A stretch of DNA of 64,000 nt from Sphingosinicella microcystinivorans. GTDB lineage: Bacteria; Pseudomonadota; Alphaproteobacteria; Sphingomonadales; Sphingomonadaceae. Numbering within the stretch: position 1 is the first letter of the stretch; each line of letters opens with the position of its first letter. A program made the translations under genes and the position numbers. The notes under the pieces are model-generated. The model worked only from the letters and a program-made list of their open reading frames with translations. It had not been told where the DNA came from and did no database searches. Below are positions 30,817-40,844 of this stretch, one piece after another. The stretch is taken from NCBI RefSeq assembly GCF_027941835.1, contig NZ_CP116005.1, positions 2,557,501 to 2,621,500 of the forward strand. Reading direction: 5' to 3'.

Positions 30817-31805
30817 GCGAGGCGGCGCGGTTGATGGATGCCGCCATCCGCCTGTCGCGCCGCGGCCTCGGCCGCACTGCGCCCAATCCCAATGTCGGCT
30901 GCCTTGTCGTGCGCGACGGTATCGTCGTCGCGCGCGGCTGGACGCAGCCGGGCGGCCGCCCCCATGCCGAAGCGGCCGCGCTGGAGGCTGCGGGCGAGGG
31001 CGCGCGCGGCGCCGCGCTTTACGTCAGCCTCGAGCCCTGCGCGCATGTCAGCGCGCGCGGCCCGGCCTGCGCCGATCTCATTGCCGCTTCGGGCGTCGCG
31101 GCCGTTCATATCGCCGTGCCCGATCCCGATCCGCGCACGGCGGGGCAGGGCGCCGCGCGCCTGCGCGACGCGGGCATCGCCGTCACGGTCGGCACCGGCG
31201 AAGCGGCGGCGCGCGACGCGATGGCGGGGTTCTTCTCGCGCATGGAACGCGGCCGCCCGCGCATCACGCTGAAGCTCGCCATGTCGATCGACGGGCGCGT
31301 GTCGATGCCGGGCGGCGAGAGCCGGTGGATCACCGGGCCGGAGGCGCGCGCACACGTGCATCTCCAGCGCGCGCTTGCGGACGTGATCGTCGTCGGGCGC
31401 GGCACGCTGGAAGCGGACGATCCCTCGCTCGACGTGCGCCTGCCGGGGCTCGCGGATCGCAGCCCGCGCCCCGCCGTGCTCAGCGCGACGCTCGACGCGA
31501 TTCCGTCATCCGCGAAATTCGCGGAGCGCGATCCGCTGCTGCTCGCATCGACCGACGAACTTTGCGAAGTTATCGTGAACGACGTGTTTGTCGAGGGCGG
31601 CCCGGCGACGGCAAGTACACTCCTTGCCGCCGATCTCGTCGACAGGATTCTCGTCTACCGCGCGCCGATCGTCATCGGCGACGGCGCGCCGGGCGCCGGG
31701 CGCATCGGGCTCGAACGGCTGGCGGACGCGCACGGCCGCTGGCGGATCACCGGTTCGCGCACGCTTGGCAACGACCGACTCGAAGTCTACGAGCGGACGC
31801 GTTAG
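30813..31805 (+). CDS. ribD: Bifunctional riboflavin deaminase/reductase RibD
   Basis: A 330-residue enzyme catalysing the second and third steps of riboflavin synthesis. The N-terminal deaminase domain has the zinc site PHAEAAAL (His, Glu) and EPCAHVSARGPAC (two Cys). The C-terminal reductase domain starts near residue 145 with ITLKLAMSIDGRVSMPGGESRWITG and contains the VEGGPATAS motif. The C-terminal domain is somewhat shorter than in E. coli but complete. It is the first of the ribD-ribE-ribB-ribH series, with ribE 10 bases downstream. Confidence 0.94.
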   Translation: MSEAARLMDAAIRLSRRGLGRTAPNPNVGCLVVRDGIVVARGWTQPGGRPHAEAAALEAAGEGARGAALYVSLEPCAHVSARGPACADLIAASGVAAVHIAVPDPDPRTAGQGAARLRDAGIAVTVGTGEAAARDAMAGFFSRMERGRPRITLKLAMSIDGRVSMPGGESRWITGPEARAHVHLQRALADVIVVGRGTLEADDPSLDVRLPGLADRSPRPAVLSATLDAIPSSAKFAERDPLLLASTDELCEVIVNDVFVEGGPATASTLLAADLVDRILVYRAPIVIGDGAPGAGRIGLERLADAHGRWRITGSRTLGNDRLEVYERTR

Positions 31806-31815
31806 AGGGAGCGCC

Positions 31816-32418
31816 ATGTTCACGGGCATCATCACCGACATCGGCACCGTCACCAAAGTGGAAACGCGCGGCGACACGCGCCTCACCATCGCCTGCGGCT
31901 ACGACATGGCGGGCGTCGACATGGGCGCCTCCATCGCCTGTTCGGGCGTCTGCCTCACCGTGGTGGACAAGGGCGCGGACTGGTTCGCCGTCGACGTTTC
32001 CGCCGAAACGCTCTCGAAGACCGCGGCGGCGCGCTGGCGGGACGGCGCGCGGCTCAACCTCGAACGTGCGCTCAAGGTGGGGGACGAACTCGGCGGGCAC
32101 ATCGTCACCGGCCATGTCGATGCCGTCGGCCGCATCGAATCGGTGGAGGCGGTCGGCGACAGCCACGTGTTCCGCATCCATGCGCCGAAGAGTGTCGCCG
32201 CGTATCTCGCGCCCAAGGGGTCCGTCGCGCTCGACGGCGTCTCGCTCACCGTCAACACGGTCGAGGACACGGCGGACGGCGTCGTCCTCGCGTTCAACCT
32301 CATCCCGCACAGCGCCGCGCACACCACGTTCGGCGGCGCGAAGGCGGGCGACGGCGTGAACATCGAGATCGACGTGCTGGCGCGCTACATCGGGCGGATG
32401 CGGGACCTCGCGGCCTGA
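31816..32418 (+). CDS. ribE: Riboflavin synthase, alpha subunit
   Basis: A 200-residue enzyme that dismutates two molecules of 6,7-dimethyl-8-ribityllumazine to riboflavin. The two internal repeats of the lumazine-binding barrel are visible: MFTGIITDIGTV with GASIACSGVCLTVV, and GGHIVTGHVDAVG with GSVALDGVSLTVN. The N-terminal MFTG signature, essential for catalysis, is intact. AGAGGGAG precedes the ATG at good spacing. The gap to the next gene is 59 bases and contains palindromic DNA described separately. Confidence 0.95.
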   Translation: MFTGIITDIGTVTKVETRGDTRLTIACGYDMAGVDMGASIACSGVCLTVVDKGADWFAVDVSAETLSKTAAARWRDGARLNLERALKVGDELGGHIVTGHVDAVGRIESVEAVGDSHVFRIHAPKSVAAYLAPKGSVALDGVSLTVNTVEDTADGVVLAFNLIPHSAAHTTFGGAKAGDGVNIEIDVLARYIGRMRDLAA

Positions 32419-32437
32419 ACATCGCCCTGTGAAAATT

Positions 32438-32465
32438 CGCAATTGCGATCACATTAGGGTGTGAT
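32438..32465. promoter_or_regulatory. Paired inverted repeats between ribE and the HTH-RibB gene
   Basis: Two palindromes adjoin: CGCAATTGCG (32438-32447) and ATCACA-N6-TGTGAT (32448-32465). A short direct repeat TACGACA TACGACA follows at about 32465-32478, just before the start codon. The region is AT-rich relative to flanks and lies directly before a gene encoding an N-terminal DNA-binding domain. It is a candidate promoter/operator. The TCACA half-sites face away from the order used by CRP, so a CRP site is unlikely. Confidence 0.5.
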
Positions 32466-32477
32466 ACGACATACGAC

Positions 32478-33746
32478 ATGAGCCAGCTTCTGATTGAAAC
32501 GATTCGCGGCCTCGTCGGCAAGGGCGAACTCTCCCGCTCCGGGCTTGCGCGCGCCGCCGGCCTTCACGCCAACACGCTCCGCGACATCGATCTGCCGGAC
32601 TGGAACCCGACCGCCGAGACGCTCCGCAAGCTGGAGCTGTACATGGCGTCGAACAGCGACCGCCCCGCGCTCGTCCCGATCGAGGAGATCATCGAGGAGG
32701 CGCGCAACGGCCGCATGTTCATCCTCGTCGACGACGAGGACCGCGAGAACGAAGGCGACCTCATCATCCCCGCGCAGATGGCGACGCCGGACGCGATCAA
32801 CTTCATGGCGACGCACGGCCGCGGCCTCATCTGCCTTGCAATGACGAAGGCGCGCGTCGACCAGCTCGGCCTCGGCCTGATGAGCCGCCAGAACGGCACG
32901 CGGCACGAGACGGCGTTCACCGTCTCGATCGAGGCGAAGCAGGGCGTCACCACCGGCATCTCGGCCGCGGACCGTGCGCGCACGGTCGCCGTCGCCATCG
33001 ATTCCGCGCGCGGCCCCGACGACATCGTGACGCCGGGCCACGTCTTCCCGCTCGTCGCGCGCGACGGCGGCGTGCTCGTGCGCACCGGCCATACCGAGGC
33101 GGCGGTCGACGTCGCGCGTCTCGCCGGGCTCAACCCCGCGGGCGTGATCTGCGAGATCATGAAGGACGACGGCACGATGGCGCGCATGGACGACCTCGTC
33201 CCCTTCGCGCGGCTGCACGGCCTCAAGATGGGCACGATCCGCGATCTCATCGCCTATCGCCGCCGCCACGATCATCTCGTCGAATGCGTCGCGCAGGCGC
33301 CGTTCACATCGGACTACGGCGGCGACTGGCGCGTGCTTTCCTACCGGAACAGGATCGACGGGTCGGTCAACGTCGTGCTCCAGAAGGGCAAGGTGGACCC
33401 GGACGAGCCGACGCTGGTGCGTATGCACGGGCTTTCGATCTTCTCCGACGTGCTCGGCCAGCCCGGCCCGCGCAAGCGCATCCTGCAGCGCTCGATGGAG
33501 GAGATCGGCCGCGCCGGCGCGGGCGTGATCGTTCTGCTGATCGCACCGGAAGCGAGCAGCCTGACGCGCGAGATCGCCGGGGAAAGCCACGAGATGGATC
33601 TTCGCGCCTACGGTATCGGCGCGCAGATTCTTGCCGATCTCGGCATCCACGACATGGTCCTGCTCACCAATTCGCACCGCAACATCGTCGCCATCGAAGG
33701 CTACGGCATCAACGTCGTCGGCGAACGGCCCATTCCCACCAACTGA
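32478..33746 (+). CDS. ribB: HTH-domain fused to RibB (DHBP synthase) with degenerate RibA domain
   Basis: A 422-residue three-part protein. Residues ~1-60 form an XRE-like helix-turn-helix ([20 protein letters not shown]). Residues ~65-270 are 3,4-dihydroxy-2-butanone-4-phosphate synthase with [36 protein letters not shown] and [16 protein letters not shown] intact. The remainder resembles GTP cyclohydrolase II, but the zinc-binding Cys cluster (usual form C-D-C-G) is replaced by [12 protein letters not shown], and the QEGRGIGL motif is absent. That half should be inactive, as in RibBX-type proteins. A separate ribA is needed elsewhere. The HTH could make the enzyme an autoregulator of the palindromes just upstream. 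Confidence 0.9.
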   Translation: MSQLLIETIRGLVGKGELSRSGLARAAGLHANTLRDIDLPDWNPTAETLRKLELYMASNSDRPALVPIEEIIEEARNGRMFILVDDEDRENEGDLIIPAQMATPDAINFMATHGRGLICLAMTKARVDQLGLGLMSRQNGTRHETAFTVSIEAKQGVTTGISAADRARTVAVAIDSARGPDDIVTPGHVFPLVARDGGVLVRTGHTEAAVDVARLAGLNPAGVICEIMKDDGTMARMDDLVPFARLHGLKMGTIRDLIAYRRRHDHLVECVAQAPFTSDYGGDWRVLSYRNRIDGSVNVVLQKGKVDPDEPTLVRMHGLSIFSDVLGQPGPRKRILQRSMEEIGRAGAGVIVLLIAPEASSLTREIAGESHEMDLRAYGIGAQILADLGIHDMVLLTNSHRNIVAIEGYGINVVGERPIPTN

Positions 33747-33765
33747 CATCACGGAAAGGCCGGCC

Positions 33766-34185
33766 ATGGCACGCGTCCTCATCGTCGAAGCCCGTTTCTA
33801 CGCGCACCTCAACGACATGCTGCTCGCGGGCACGCGCGCCGCGATCGAGGCGGCGGGGCACAGTCACGAGACGATCACCGTTCCCGGCGCGCTCGAGATT
33901 CCGGGCGCTATCGCGCTCGCGGCGGAATCGGGGCGCTATGACGCGTTCGTCGGCATCGGTGTCGTCATTCGCGGCGAGACCTACCATTTCGAGATCGTGG
34001 CGGGCGAAAGCGCGCGCGGCCTGATGGCGCTGACGATGGACGGGCTCGCCGTGGGCAACGGCATCCTCACCGTCGAGAACGAGGCGCAGGCGCTCGTCCG
34101 CGCCGATCCGAAGCAGAAGGACAAGGGCGGCGAGGCGGCCAAGGCCGCGCTCGCGCTCCTCGACCTCAAGAGCCGTTTCGGCTGA
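33766..34185 (+). CDS. ribH: 6,7-Dimethyl-8-ribityllumazine synthase
   Basis: A 139-residue enzyme that joins the RibD/phosphatase product with dihydroxybutanone phosphate from RibB to give lumazine. Motifs: [54 protein letters not shown] with the catalytic His in YHFE, and [14 protein letters not shown]. The length is normal for a subunit of the icosahedral or pentameric enzyme. A GGAAAGG ribosome binding site precedes ATG 33766, 19 bases after the RibB stop. Confidence 0.95.
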   Translation: MARVLIVEARFYAHLNDMLLAGTRAAIEAAGHSHETITVPGALEIPGAIALAAESGRYDAFVGIGVVIRGETYHFEIVAGESARGLMALTMDGLAVGNGILTVENEAQALVRADPKQKDKGGEAAKAALALLDLKSRFG

Positions 34186-34235
34186 CGCCTCTTTGGCGCT
34201 TGGGTTTCACGCGGCGCGGCTCTACATAGCGCGCC

Positions 34236-34712
34236 ATGTCCTCCCCCAAGACGCCCTCCGCCAAGACGAAAACCGGGCGACCATCCCGCGCGACAGCGCG
34301 TCTCGCCGCCGTTCAGGCATTGTATCAGCGCGAAATGTCGGGCGATACGCTGCCCAAGCTGCTGCGCGAATTCCATGAACACCGCCTCGGCCGCACGATC
34401 GAAGGCGCAGACTTCGCGCCCGCCGACGCCGACTTCTTCGACGATCTCGTGTCGGGGGTCGCCATGCGCGAGGCGGAGATCGACGAACGCATCGCCGGCG
34501 CGCTCGCCGAAGGCTGGACGCTCGACCGCCTCGACCGGCCGATGCGCCAGATCCTGCGCTGCGGCGTCTACGAGCTCATCGCCCGCCTCGACGTGCCGCG
34601 CGCCGCCGCGATCAGCGAATATGTCGATGTCGCGAAGGCGTTCTACGAGGCGCGCGAGGCCGGTTTCGTGAACGGCCTGCTCGACCGCATCGCGAAGGAC
34701 GTGCGCGAGTAG
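34236..34712 (+). CDS. nusB: Transcription antitermination factor NusB
   Basis: A 158-residue helical protein that binds boxA RNA with NusE/S10 and supports rRNA antitermination. Conserved segments include RLAAVQALYQREMSGD near the N-terminus, FFDDLVSGV, LDRPMRQILRCGVYEL, and SEYVDVAKAFYEAREAGFVNGLLDRIA. A Ser/Thr/Lys-rich N-terminal extension of about 20 residues precedes the domain. ribH-nusB-thiL is a common bacterial order, and this copy matches it. Confidence 0.95.
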   Translation: MSSPKTPSAKTKTGRPSRATARLAAVQALYQREMSGDTLPKLLREFHEHRLGRTIEGADFAPADADFFDDLVSGVAMREAEIDERIAGALAEGWTLDRLDRPMRQILRCGVYELIARLDVPRAAAISEYVDVAKAFYEAREAGFVNGLLDRIAKDVRE

Positions 34713-34720
34713 AGATGCCG

Positions 34721-34746
34721 TGCGTCCCTCGACTTCGAGGGACGCA
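34721..34746. repeat. Perfect palindromic element between nusB and thiL
   Basis: TGCGTCCCTCGA, a two-base spacer and TCGAGGGACGCA form a perfect 12-base stem. The element fills most of the 52-base gap between nusB and thiL and is followed by CCCGAAGC rather than a T-run, so it is not a standard terminator. It resembles the REP-like extragenic palindromes seen in sphingomonad genomes. As RNA, the stem could stabilise the upstream message or attenuate read-through into thiL. Confidence 0.6.
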
Positions 34747-34764
34747 CCCGAAGCTGGAGCACCA

Positions 34765-35721
34765 ATGCGCGAAGGCGAGATCATCGAGCGGCTGCTGCGT
34801 CCGATCGCGACGCACCCGGCCGCGCGCGGGCTTGCCGACGATGCCGCCGTCTGGTCGCCGCCGATGGGGCGGGAACTGGTGCTCACCCACGACGTGATCG
34901 CCGAAGGCGTCCACTATCTCGGCACGGACGATCCCTCCGACATCGCGTGGAAGCTTGTCGCGGTGAATCTCTCCGATCTTGCCGCCAAGGGCGCGGAACC
35001 CGCGGGCGTGCTGATCGGCCTCGGCCTCGCGCGCGCCGACGACGCCTGGCTCGAACGCTTCGCGGCGGGCCTCGCCCGCGTGCTTTCGGAGCATCGGACT
35101 GCGCTGTTCGGCGGCGACACCACGACCGGCGCGGCGTCCGCGGTTCTCGGTTGCACGGCGATCGGGCACGTGCCGCGCGGCCAGTCGCTTTCGCGCACGG
35201 GGGCGAGGCCGGGGGACGACCTGTACGTCACCGGCACCGTCGGCGATGCAGGGCTCGGCCTCGCCATCGCGCGCGGCAAAGCCCCTGCCGATGCCGCGCT
35301 GCTGCGCCGTTACCGCTTGCCCGTGCCGCGGCTTGCGGTGGGGCGCGGTCTCGCGGATGCGGGCGCGCACGCGGCGATGGACGTGTCGGACGGCCTACTC
35401 ATCGACGCGGCGCGCATGGCGAAGGCGTCGGGCGTCCGCATCGAGGTCTCGCTTGCCGACGTGCCGCTTTCCGATGCCGCCGCCGCGCGCCTTGCGCCGG
35501 GCGATGCGGGCCGCCTCGCCGCCGCGACATCGGGCGACGACTACGAACTGCTGATCGCTGCGCCGCCGGAGCGCCGCGACGCGCTCTTAACGCTTTCAGA
35601 AGGCGCGCGGCTTAGGCTCACGCGCGTCGGCCGCGTGCAGGCGGGCGAGGGGTTTTCGGTGATCGGCGGGGACGGTGCGCCCGTGCCGGTGCCGCGTCTG
35701 GGGTATGAGCATGGGGCGTGA
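34765..35721 (+). CDS. thiL: Thiamine-monophosphate kinase
   Basis: A 318-residue AIR synthase/PurM-fold kinase that phosphorylates thiamine monophosphate to thiamine diphosphate. Visible motifs: ADDAAVWSPP and VLTHDVIAEGVHY (metal/ATP-binding Asp residues), AWKLVAVNLSDLAAKGAEP, FGGDTTTG, VTGTVGDAGLGLA, and MDVSDGLLIDAARM with SGDDYELL. Start ATG 34765 has GGAG eight bases upstream; an in-frame start at 34720 would read through the palindrome and is rejected. The next gene begins inside its 3' end. Confidence 0.93.
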   Translation: MREGEIIERLLRPIATHPAARGLADDAAVWSPPMGRELVLTHDVIAEGVHYLGTDDPSDIAWKLVAVNLSDLAAKGAEPAGVLIGLGLARADDAWLERFAAGLARVLSEHRTALFGGDTTTGAASAVLGCTAIGHVPRGQSLSRTGARPGDDLYVTGTVGDAGLGLAIARGKAPADAALLRRYRLPVPRLAVGRGLADAGAHAAMDVSDGLLIDAARMAKASGVRIEVSLADVPLSDAAAARLAPGDAGRLAAATSGDDYELLIAAPPERRDALLTLSEGARLRLTRVGRVQAGEGFSVIGGDGAPVPVPRLGYEHGA

Positions 35722-36145
35722 AGCGTGGCAGGTGAGGTGGGCGCTGCTTGCAGGTCTCGCCGGCGCGCTGCTCGGCGTGCTCGCCACCGCGACCGTGCTC
35801 GGCGGCGAGCGCTTTCGGCGGCAGACGGCGGAGGCGTCGGATGTCGCCTATGTTCCCGTCCAGCGCATGACGCTGCCGGTCATGGGTGCGGGCGGGCCGC
35901 AGGGCTATGTCGTCGTCGAGTTCGCGCTCGAGGTGCCGCGCGCCCGCCGCGCGTGGGTCCGCGAGCGGGTGCCGGAGGTCCGTCACGCGGTGAATGCGGC
36001 GGCGTGGCGATCGGGTCTTGCGGCGGCAAGCGACGACCGCTTCGACATCGACGGGATGCGCGCGGTGCTCCTCGTGGCGGCGCAGTCCGCGCTCGGCCCC
36101 GGAAACATCCGGCAGGTCCGCATCCTCACGGCGGTTCCCGTTTGA
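35705..36145 (+). CDS. Small membrane-anchored protein resembling FliL
   Basis: A 146-residue protein with one N-terminal membrane helix (WALLAGLAGALLGVLATATVLGG) and a C-terminal domain whose pattern recalls FliL: YVPVQRMTLPV, YVVVEFALEVP, VRERVPEVRHAV, then DIDGMRAVLLVAAQSALGP and VRILTAVPV. FliL stabilises flagellar stators; no other flagellar gene is present, so it may be a FliL-like protein with another role or a misleading resemblance. It overlaps the end of thiL by 17 bases (ATG 35705; ATG 35711 also possible), so it is coupled to thiL. Confidence 0.7.
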   Translation: MSMGREAWQVRWALLAGLAGALLGVLATATVLGGERFRRQTAEASDVAYVPVQRMTLPVMGAGGPQGYVVVEFALEVPRARRAWVRERVPEVRHAVNAAAWRSGLAAASDDRFDIDGMRAVLLVAAQSALGPGNIRQVRILTAVPV

Positions 36146-36267
36146 TCCTCGGCGCTTGCCTGTTTGATTTCCATTTGCAATGCTCGCCCCCGACATAGAG
36201 TCAAACTTGGGGAAACACGCCTTCCTGCCCGGCAAGGGTGGGCAAGGCGAGCAGCAGGGGTTCGTTC

Positions 36268-38355
<2,088 letters not shown>

Positions 38356-38379
38356 TCCCGCGTCAGCGCGGAACGGAAA

Positions 38380-38414
38380 AACCCCGCCGGAGCGATCCGG
38401 CGGGGTTCTTTTTT
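38380..38414. terminator. Bidirectional intrinsic terminator between hppA and bamE
   Basis: AACCCCGCCGG and CCGGCGGGGTT form an 11-base-pair stem with a six-base loop. Six T's follow on the plus strand (38409-38414), and five A's before the stem provide a T-run on the minus strand. It therefore can end hppA and the convergent bamE. Confidence 0.9.
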
Positions 38415-38438
38415 GTGCCCTTGGACGGGAAGGAAGCC

Positions 38439-38897
38439 TTACTGGTCCCGGCTCGGTCCTGGGCTCACGGCGCCGACCGCGCCGATATTGCCGAAGATGT
38501 CCGAGAAGAATCCCGAGTCGCGGCCGTAGACCGGCGTCTTGTCGCCGGACGGCATCACCTGAACGATCTGGTCGAGCGTCTGGTCGCGATTGACGGCGGT
38601 GACGTTGCCGGCGCTGTCGAAGGTGATCTTCAGCATGTCCTGCGCGGTCGGCTTCGACGGCAGGAAGGCGAGCTGGCTCGTCGTGCGGGCGAGGTAGTAC
38701 CAGCTGTTCTCGTCCCACTTGGAAACGAAGGTCGGGCGGCCGAGCGTCCTTTCGACGGAAGCGCGGTTGTCGACGCCCGGCGAGATCGCGGCGATCAGCT
38801 CCTGATCGGCGAGGAAACCCTGCCGGTCGGTGATCCGCGTGCACGCGCCCAGCGCGACGACGATCGCAAGCGTTCCGACAACCCGTTTCACCGACAT
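38439..38897 (-). CDS. bamE: BamE/SmpA outer-membrane assembly lipoprotein
   Basis: A 152-residue lipoprotein. The signal VVGTLAIVVALGAC gives a lipidated Cys at about residue 19, followed by a SmpA/OmlA domain: a QELIAAISPGVDNRASVERTLGRPTFVSKWDENSWYYL-type helix-strand segment. BamE stabilises the BAM complex that inserts beta-barrel proteins in the outer membrane. A variable C-terminal extension (FFSDIFGNIGAVGAVSPGPS) follows the domain. ATG 38897 places the lipobox correctly; the longer frame to 38960 adds residues before the signal and is rejected. Confidence 0.9.
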   Translation of the reverse strand: MSVKRVVGTLAIVVALGACTRITDRQGFLADQELIAAISPGVDNRASVERTLGRPTFVSKWDENSWYYLARTTSQLAFLPSKPTAQDMLKITFDSAGNVTAVNRDQTLDQIVQVMPSGDKTPVYGRDSGFFSDIFGNIGAVGAVSPGPSRDQ

Positions 38898-39042
38898 GGA
38901 CACTCCTGACCCTGGCCTGAACCTGATGCGCGGCGCGCATTGACCTCGCGGCCCCGCCACTCAATATGCGTGTTGCCGCGGCCCCGCAAGCTGGAGCCGC
39001 GCCTCTTTCGCTAGCGCGCACGGGATGAAACGGGACTGAACC

Positions 39043-39567
39043 ATGCTGAAATGGCTGCAAAGGCGGAGCAGCGCGACGGATGGGGACGCGCGCGCGGCGG
39101 AACTCTACGACGAGGTCGTCAGGGTTGCGCGCCGCCCGGACTGGTACGTGGAAGGCGGCGTGCCGGACAGCATCGACGGCCGCTTCGACATGGTCGTGCT
39201 GGCGCTCTCGCTGCTGCTCGTCCGGCTCGAACGCGACGACGCCGATCCGCGCGCCCGCGCGCTCTTCAGCCTGCTCGTCGAGCGCTTCGCGGCCGACATG
39301 GACGGCAGCTTCCGCGAGATCGGCATCGGCGACATGGTGATCGGCAAGCACATGGGCCGCGCCATGCAGGCGCTCGGCGGACGGCTCGGCAGCTATCGCG
39401 ACGCCCTTGCCGCGGATGCCGACCCGGCGTTGCTGCGCGCGGCGCTCGCCCGCAACGTGCTGCGCGGCGAGGACGTCGCCGGGGACCGGCTCGACCGGCT
39501 GGAACGGAGCGTGCGCGACGAATGGGCGCGCGCCGCCGCCCGGCCGCTCGCGGAGATCACGGGATGA
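39043..39567 (+). CDS. Ubiquinol-cytochrome c chaperone family protein
   Basis: A 174-residue protein related to mitochondrial Cbp3/UQCC1, which assists cytochrome b assembly into complex III. The family block is present: PDWYVEGGVPDSIDGRFDMVVLAL, RALFSLLVERFAADMD, and GSFREIGIGDMVIGKHMGRAMQALGGR. It lacks a signal peptide. Its stop overlaps the ATG of the DUF177 gene by four bases; this pair is conserved in alphaproteobacteria. No cytochrome bc1 genes are in the window. Confidence 0.9.
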   Translation: MLKWLQRRSSATDGDARAAELYDEVVRVARRPDWYVEGGVPDSIDGRFDMVVLALSLLLVRLERDDADPRARALFSLLVERFAADMDGSFREIGIGDMVIGKHMGRAMQALGGRLGSYRDALAADADPALLRAALARNVLRGEDVAGDRLDRLERSVRDEWARAAARPLAEITG

Positions 39568-40094
39568 GCGAGTTCGTGCGGATGCTGGCGCTCGACGAGA
39601 TCGGCGCGGGTGTCGAACGCCGCATCGCGGCGAACGCGGAGGAGCGTGCGGCGCTCGCCGCACGCTTCGACCTCAGGGCGCTGGGTCGGCTGGAGGCGGT
39701 GCTGACGGCGACGCCGGCGCCCGGCGGCGTGCGCGTGGCGGGGCGGGTCGAGGCGGAGGCGGTGCAGGCCTGCGTCATCTCGGGCGAGGACGTTCCGGCG
39801 CGAATCGACGAGCCGGTCGACCTCCTGTTCCTGCACGACGTCGGACAGGGCGGCGAGGAGGTTGAACTTCACGAAGTTGACTGCGACGTGCTGCCCATCG
39901 AGGGGCGAAGTATAGACCTTGGCGAGGCTGCGGCGCAGAGCCTCGGCCTCGCGCTCGACCCGTATCCGCGCGCGGGCGCCGAGGCGCTCGCCGCGGCGCG
40001 CAGGCGGCTGCTCAGCGAAGAGGCGGCGGCCGAGCGCGAAGCCGCCGAAAAGGCGCGTGCGAACCCGTTCGCGGTGCTGAAGCGCAACGGCTGA
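39564..40094 (+). CDS. DUF177/YceD family protein
   Basis: A 176-residue DUF177 protein. In bacteria and plants this family affects large-subunit rRNA accumulation, and in many genomes it precedes rpmF-plsX; here neither follows. Family features include the ACVISGEDVPARIDEPVDLLFL segment and the acidic LHEVDCDVLPIEGRSIDLGEAAAQSLGLALDPYPR segment. A single cysteine (QACVISGE) replaces the more usual CxRCL pattern. The start overlaps the chaperone gene. A stem-loop follows the stop. Confidence 0.85.
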   Translation: MSEFVRMLALDEIGAGVERRIAANAEERAALAARFDLRALGRLEAVLTATPAPGGVRVAGRVEAEAVQACVISGEDVPARIDEPVDLLFLHDVGQGGEEVELHEVDCDVLPIEGRSIDLGEAAAQSLGLALDPYPRAGAEALAAARRRLLSEEAAAEREAAEKARANPFAVLKRNG

Positions 40095-40102
40095 AAAGGA
40101 GT

Positions 40103-40136
40103 GCAAGACCGGGAAGCTTCGGCTCCCCGGTCTTGC
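40103..40136 (+). terminator. Stem-loop after the DUF177 gene
   Basis: GCAAGACCGGG and CCCCGGTCTTGC pair around an AAGC-TTCG-GCT inner hairpin with a stable UUCG tetraloop. No clear T-run follows, so efficiency is doubtful, but position right after the stop and the strong stem suggest transcription termination or 3'-end protection. Confidence 0.55.
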
Positions 40137-40264
40137 GTGAGATCAGAGACTGGGACTCTGGTGCGGGCGAGAGCCGTTGCCCGCATGGCCCGCATTGCAA
40201 GCCGCGTGCCAGCGGGGACCCCGCGCTCCTTCAGCGAACGCCGCCAACCCCTTGAATGGTTAAT

Positions 40265-40292
40265 GAAAAAGGGCGCCCGAACGGACGCCCTT
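40265..40292 (-). terminator. Intrinsic terminator of ssb
   Basis: On the minus strand AAGGGCG and CGCCCTT pair around a ten-base loop and are followed by a T-run (plus-strand A's at 40266-40270). It lies 33 bases after the ssb stop and should end the ssb transcript. Confidence 0.65.
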
Positions 40293-40325
40293 CAAACTGT
40301 AAGCCGTGCCGACACCCGCGCCGGA

Positions 40326-40823
40326 TCAGAACGGCACGTCGTCGTCGAGATCGTCGTCGAAGCTCGGCCGGCTGCCCTGACGCGAGCCGCCGCTGCTGCC
40401 GCCACCGCCGCTGCCGCCGCCCGATCCGCCACCGCCGAAGTTGCCGCCGCCGCCACCGCCGCCGCCTTCACCGCGGCTGTCGAGCAGCGTCAGCTCGCCG
40501 CGGAAGCGCTGGAGCACGACCTCGGTCGTGTAGCGGTCCTGCCCGGACTGGTCCTGCCACTTGCGGGTCTGGAGCTGGCCCTCGACGTAGACCTTGCTGC
40601 CCTTCTTCAGATACTGCTCGGCGACGCGCGCGAGGTTCTCGTTGAAGATCACGACGTTGTGCCACTCGGTCTTCTCGCGGCGCTCGCCGCTCGCCTTGTC
40701 CGTCCAGTTCTCGGAGGTGGCGATGCGCATGTTCACGACCTTGCCGCCGCTGCCCATCGTGCGCACTTCCGGGTCGGCGCCGAGGTTGCCGATCAATATG
40801 ACCTTGTTGACGCTGCCCGCCAT
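40326..40823 (-). CDS. ssb: Single-stranded DNA-binding protein
   Basis: A 165-residue SSB. The OB-fold (residues 1-110) starts [21 protein letters not shown] and contains [10 protein letters not shown] and [22 protein letters not shown] Gly/Ser-rich linker of about 35 residues precedes the acidic tip [10 protein letters not shown], which recruits repair and replication partners. The simple Gly codon runs of the linker (about 40400-40480) look repetitive in DNA but are coding. feoB ends 22 bases upstream of the ssb start; a separate promoter is likely but not identified. Confidence 0.96.
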   Translation of the reverse strand: MAGSVNKVILIGNLGADPEVRTMGSGGKVVNMRIATSENWTDKASGERREKTEWHNVVIFNENLARVAEQYLKKGSKVYVEGQLQTRKWQDQSGQDRYTTEVVLQRFRGELTLLDSRGEGGGGGGGGNFGGGGSGGGSGGGGSSGGSRQGSRPSFDDDLDDDVPF

Positions 40824-40844
40824 GCTTTTCCCTTGTCGTGGGGA

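Noticed and set aside
32448-32465. CRP-like site
   Set aside because: Half-sites are TCACA-N6-TGTGA, the reverse order of a CRP operator; kept only as a generic inverted repeat.
32419-32477. FMN riboswitch before ribB
   Set aside because: The gap is far too short for the conserved RFN fold, and its conserved boxes are absent.
40400-40480. Repetitive GCCGCC-type DNA resembling a simple repeat or array
   Set aside because: It encodes the Gly/Ser linker of SSB.
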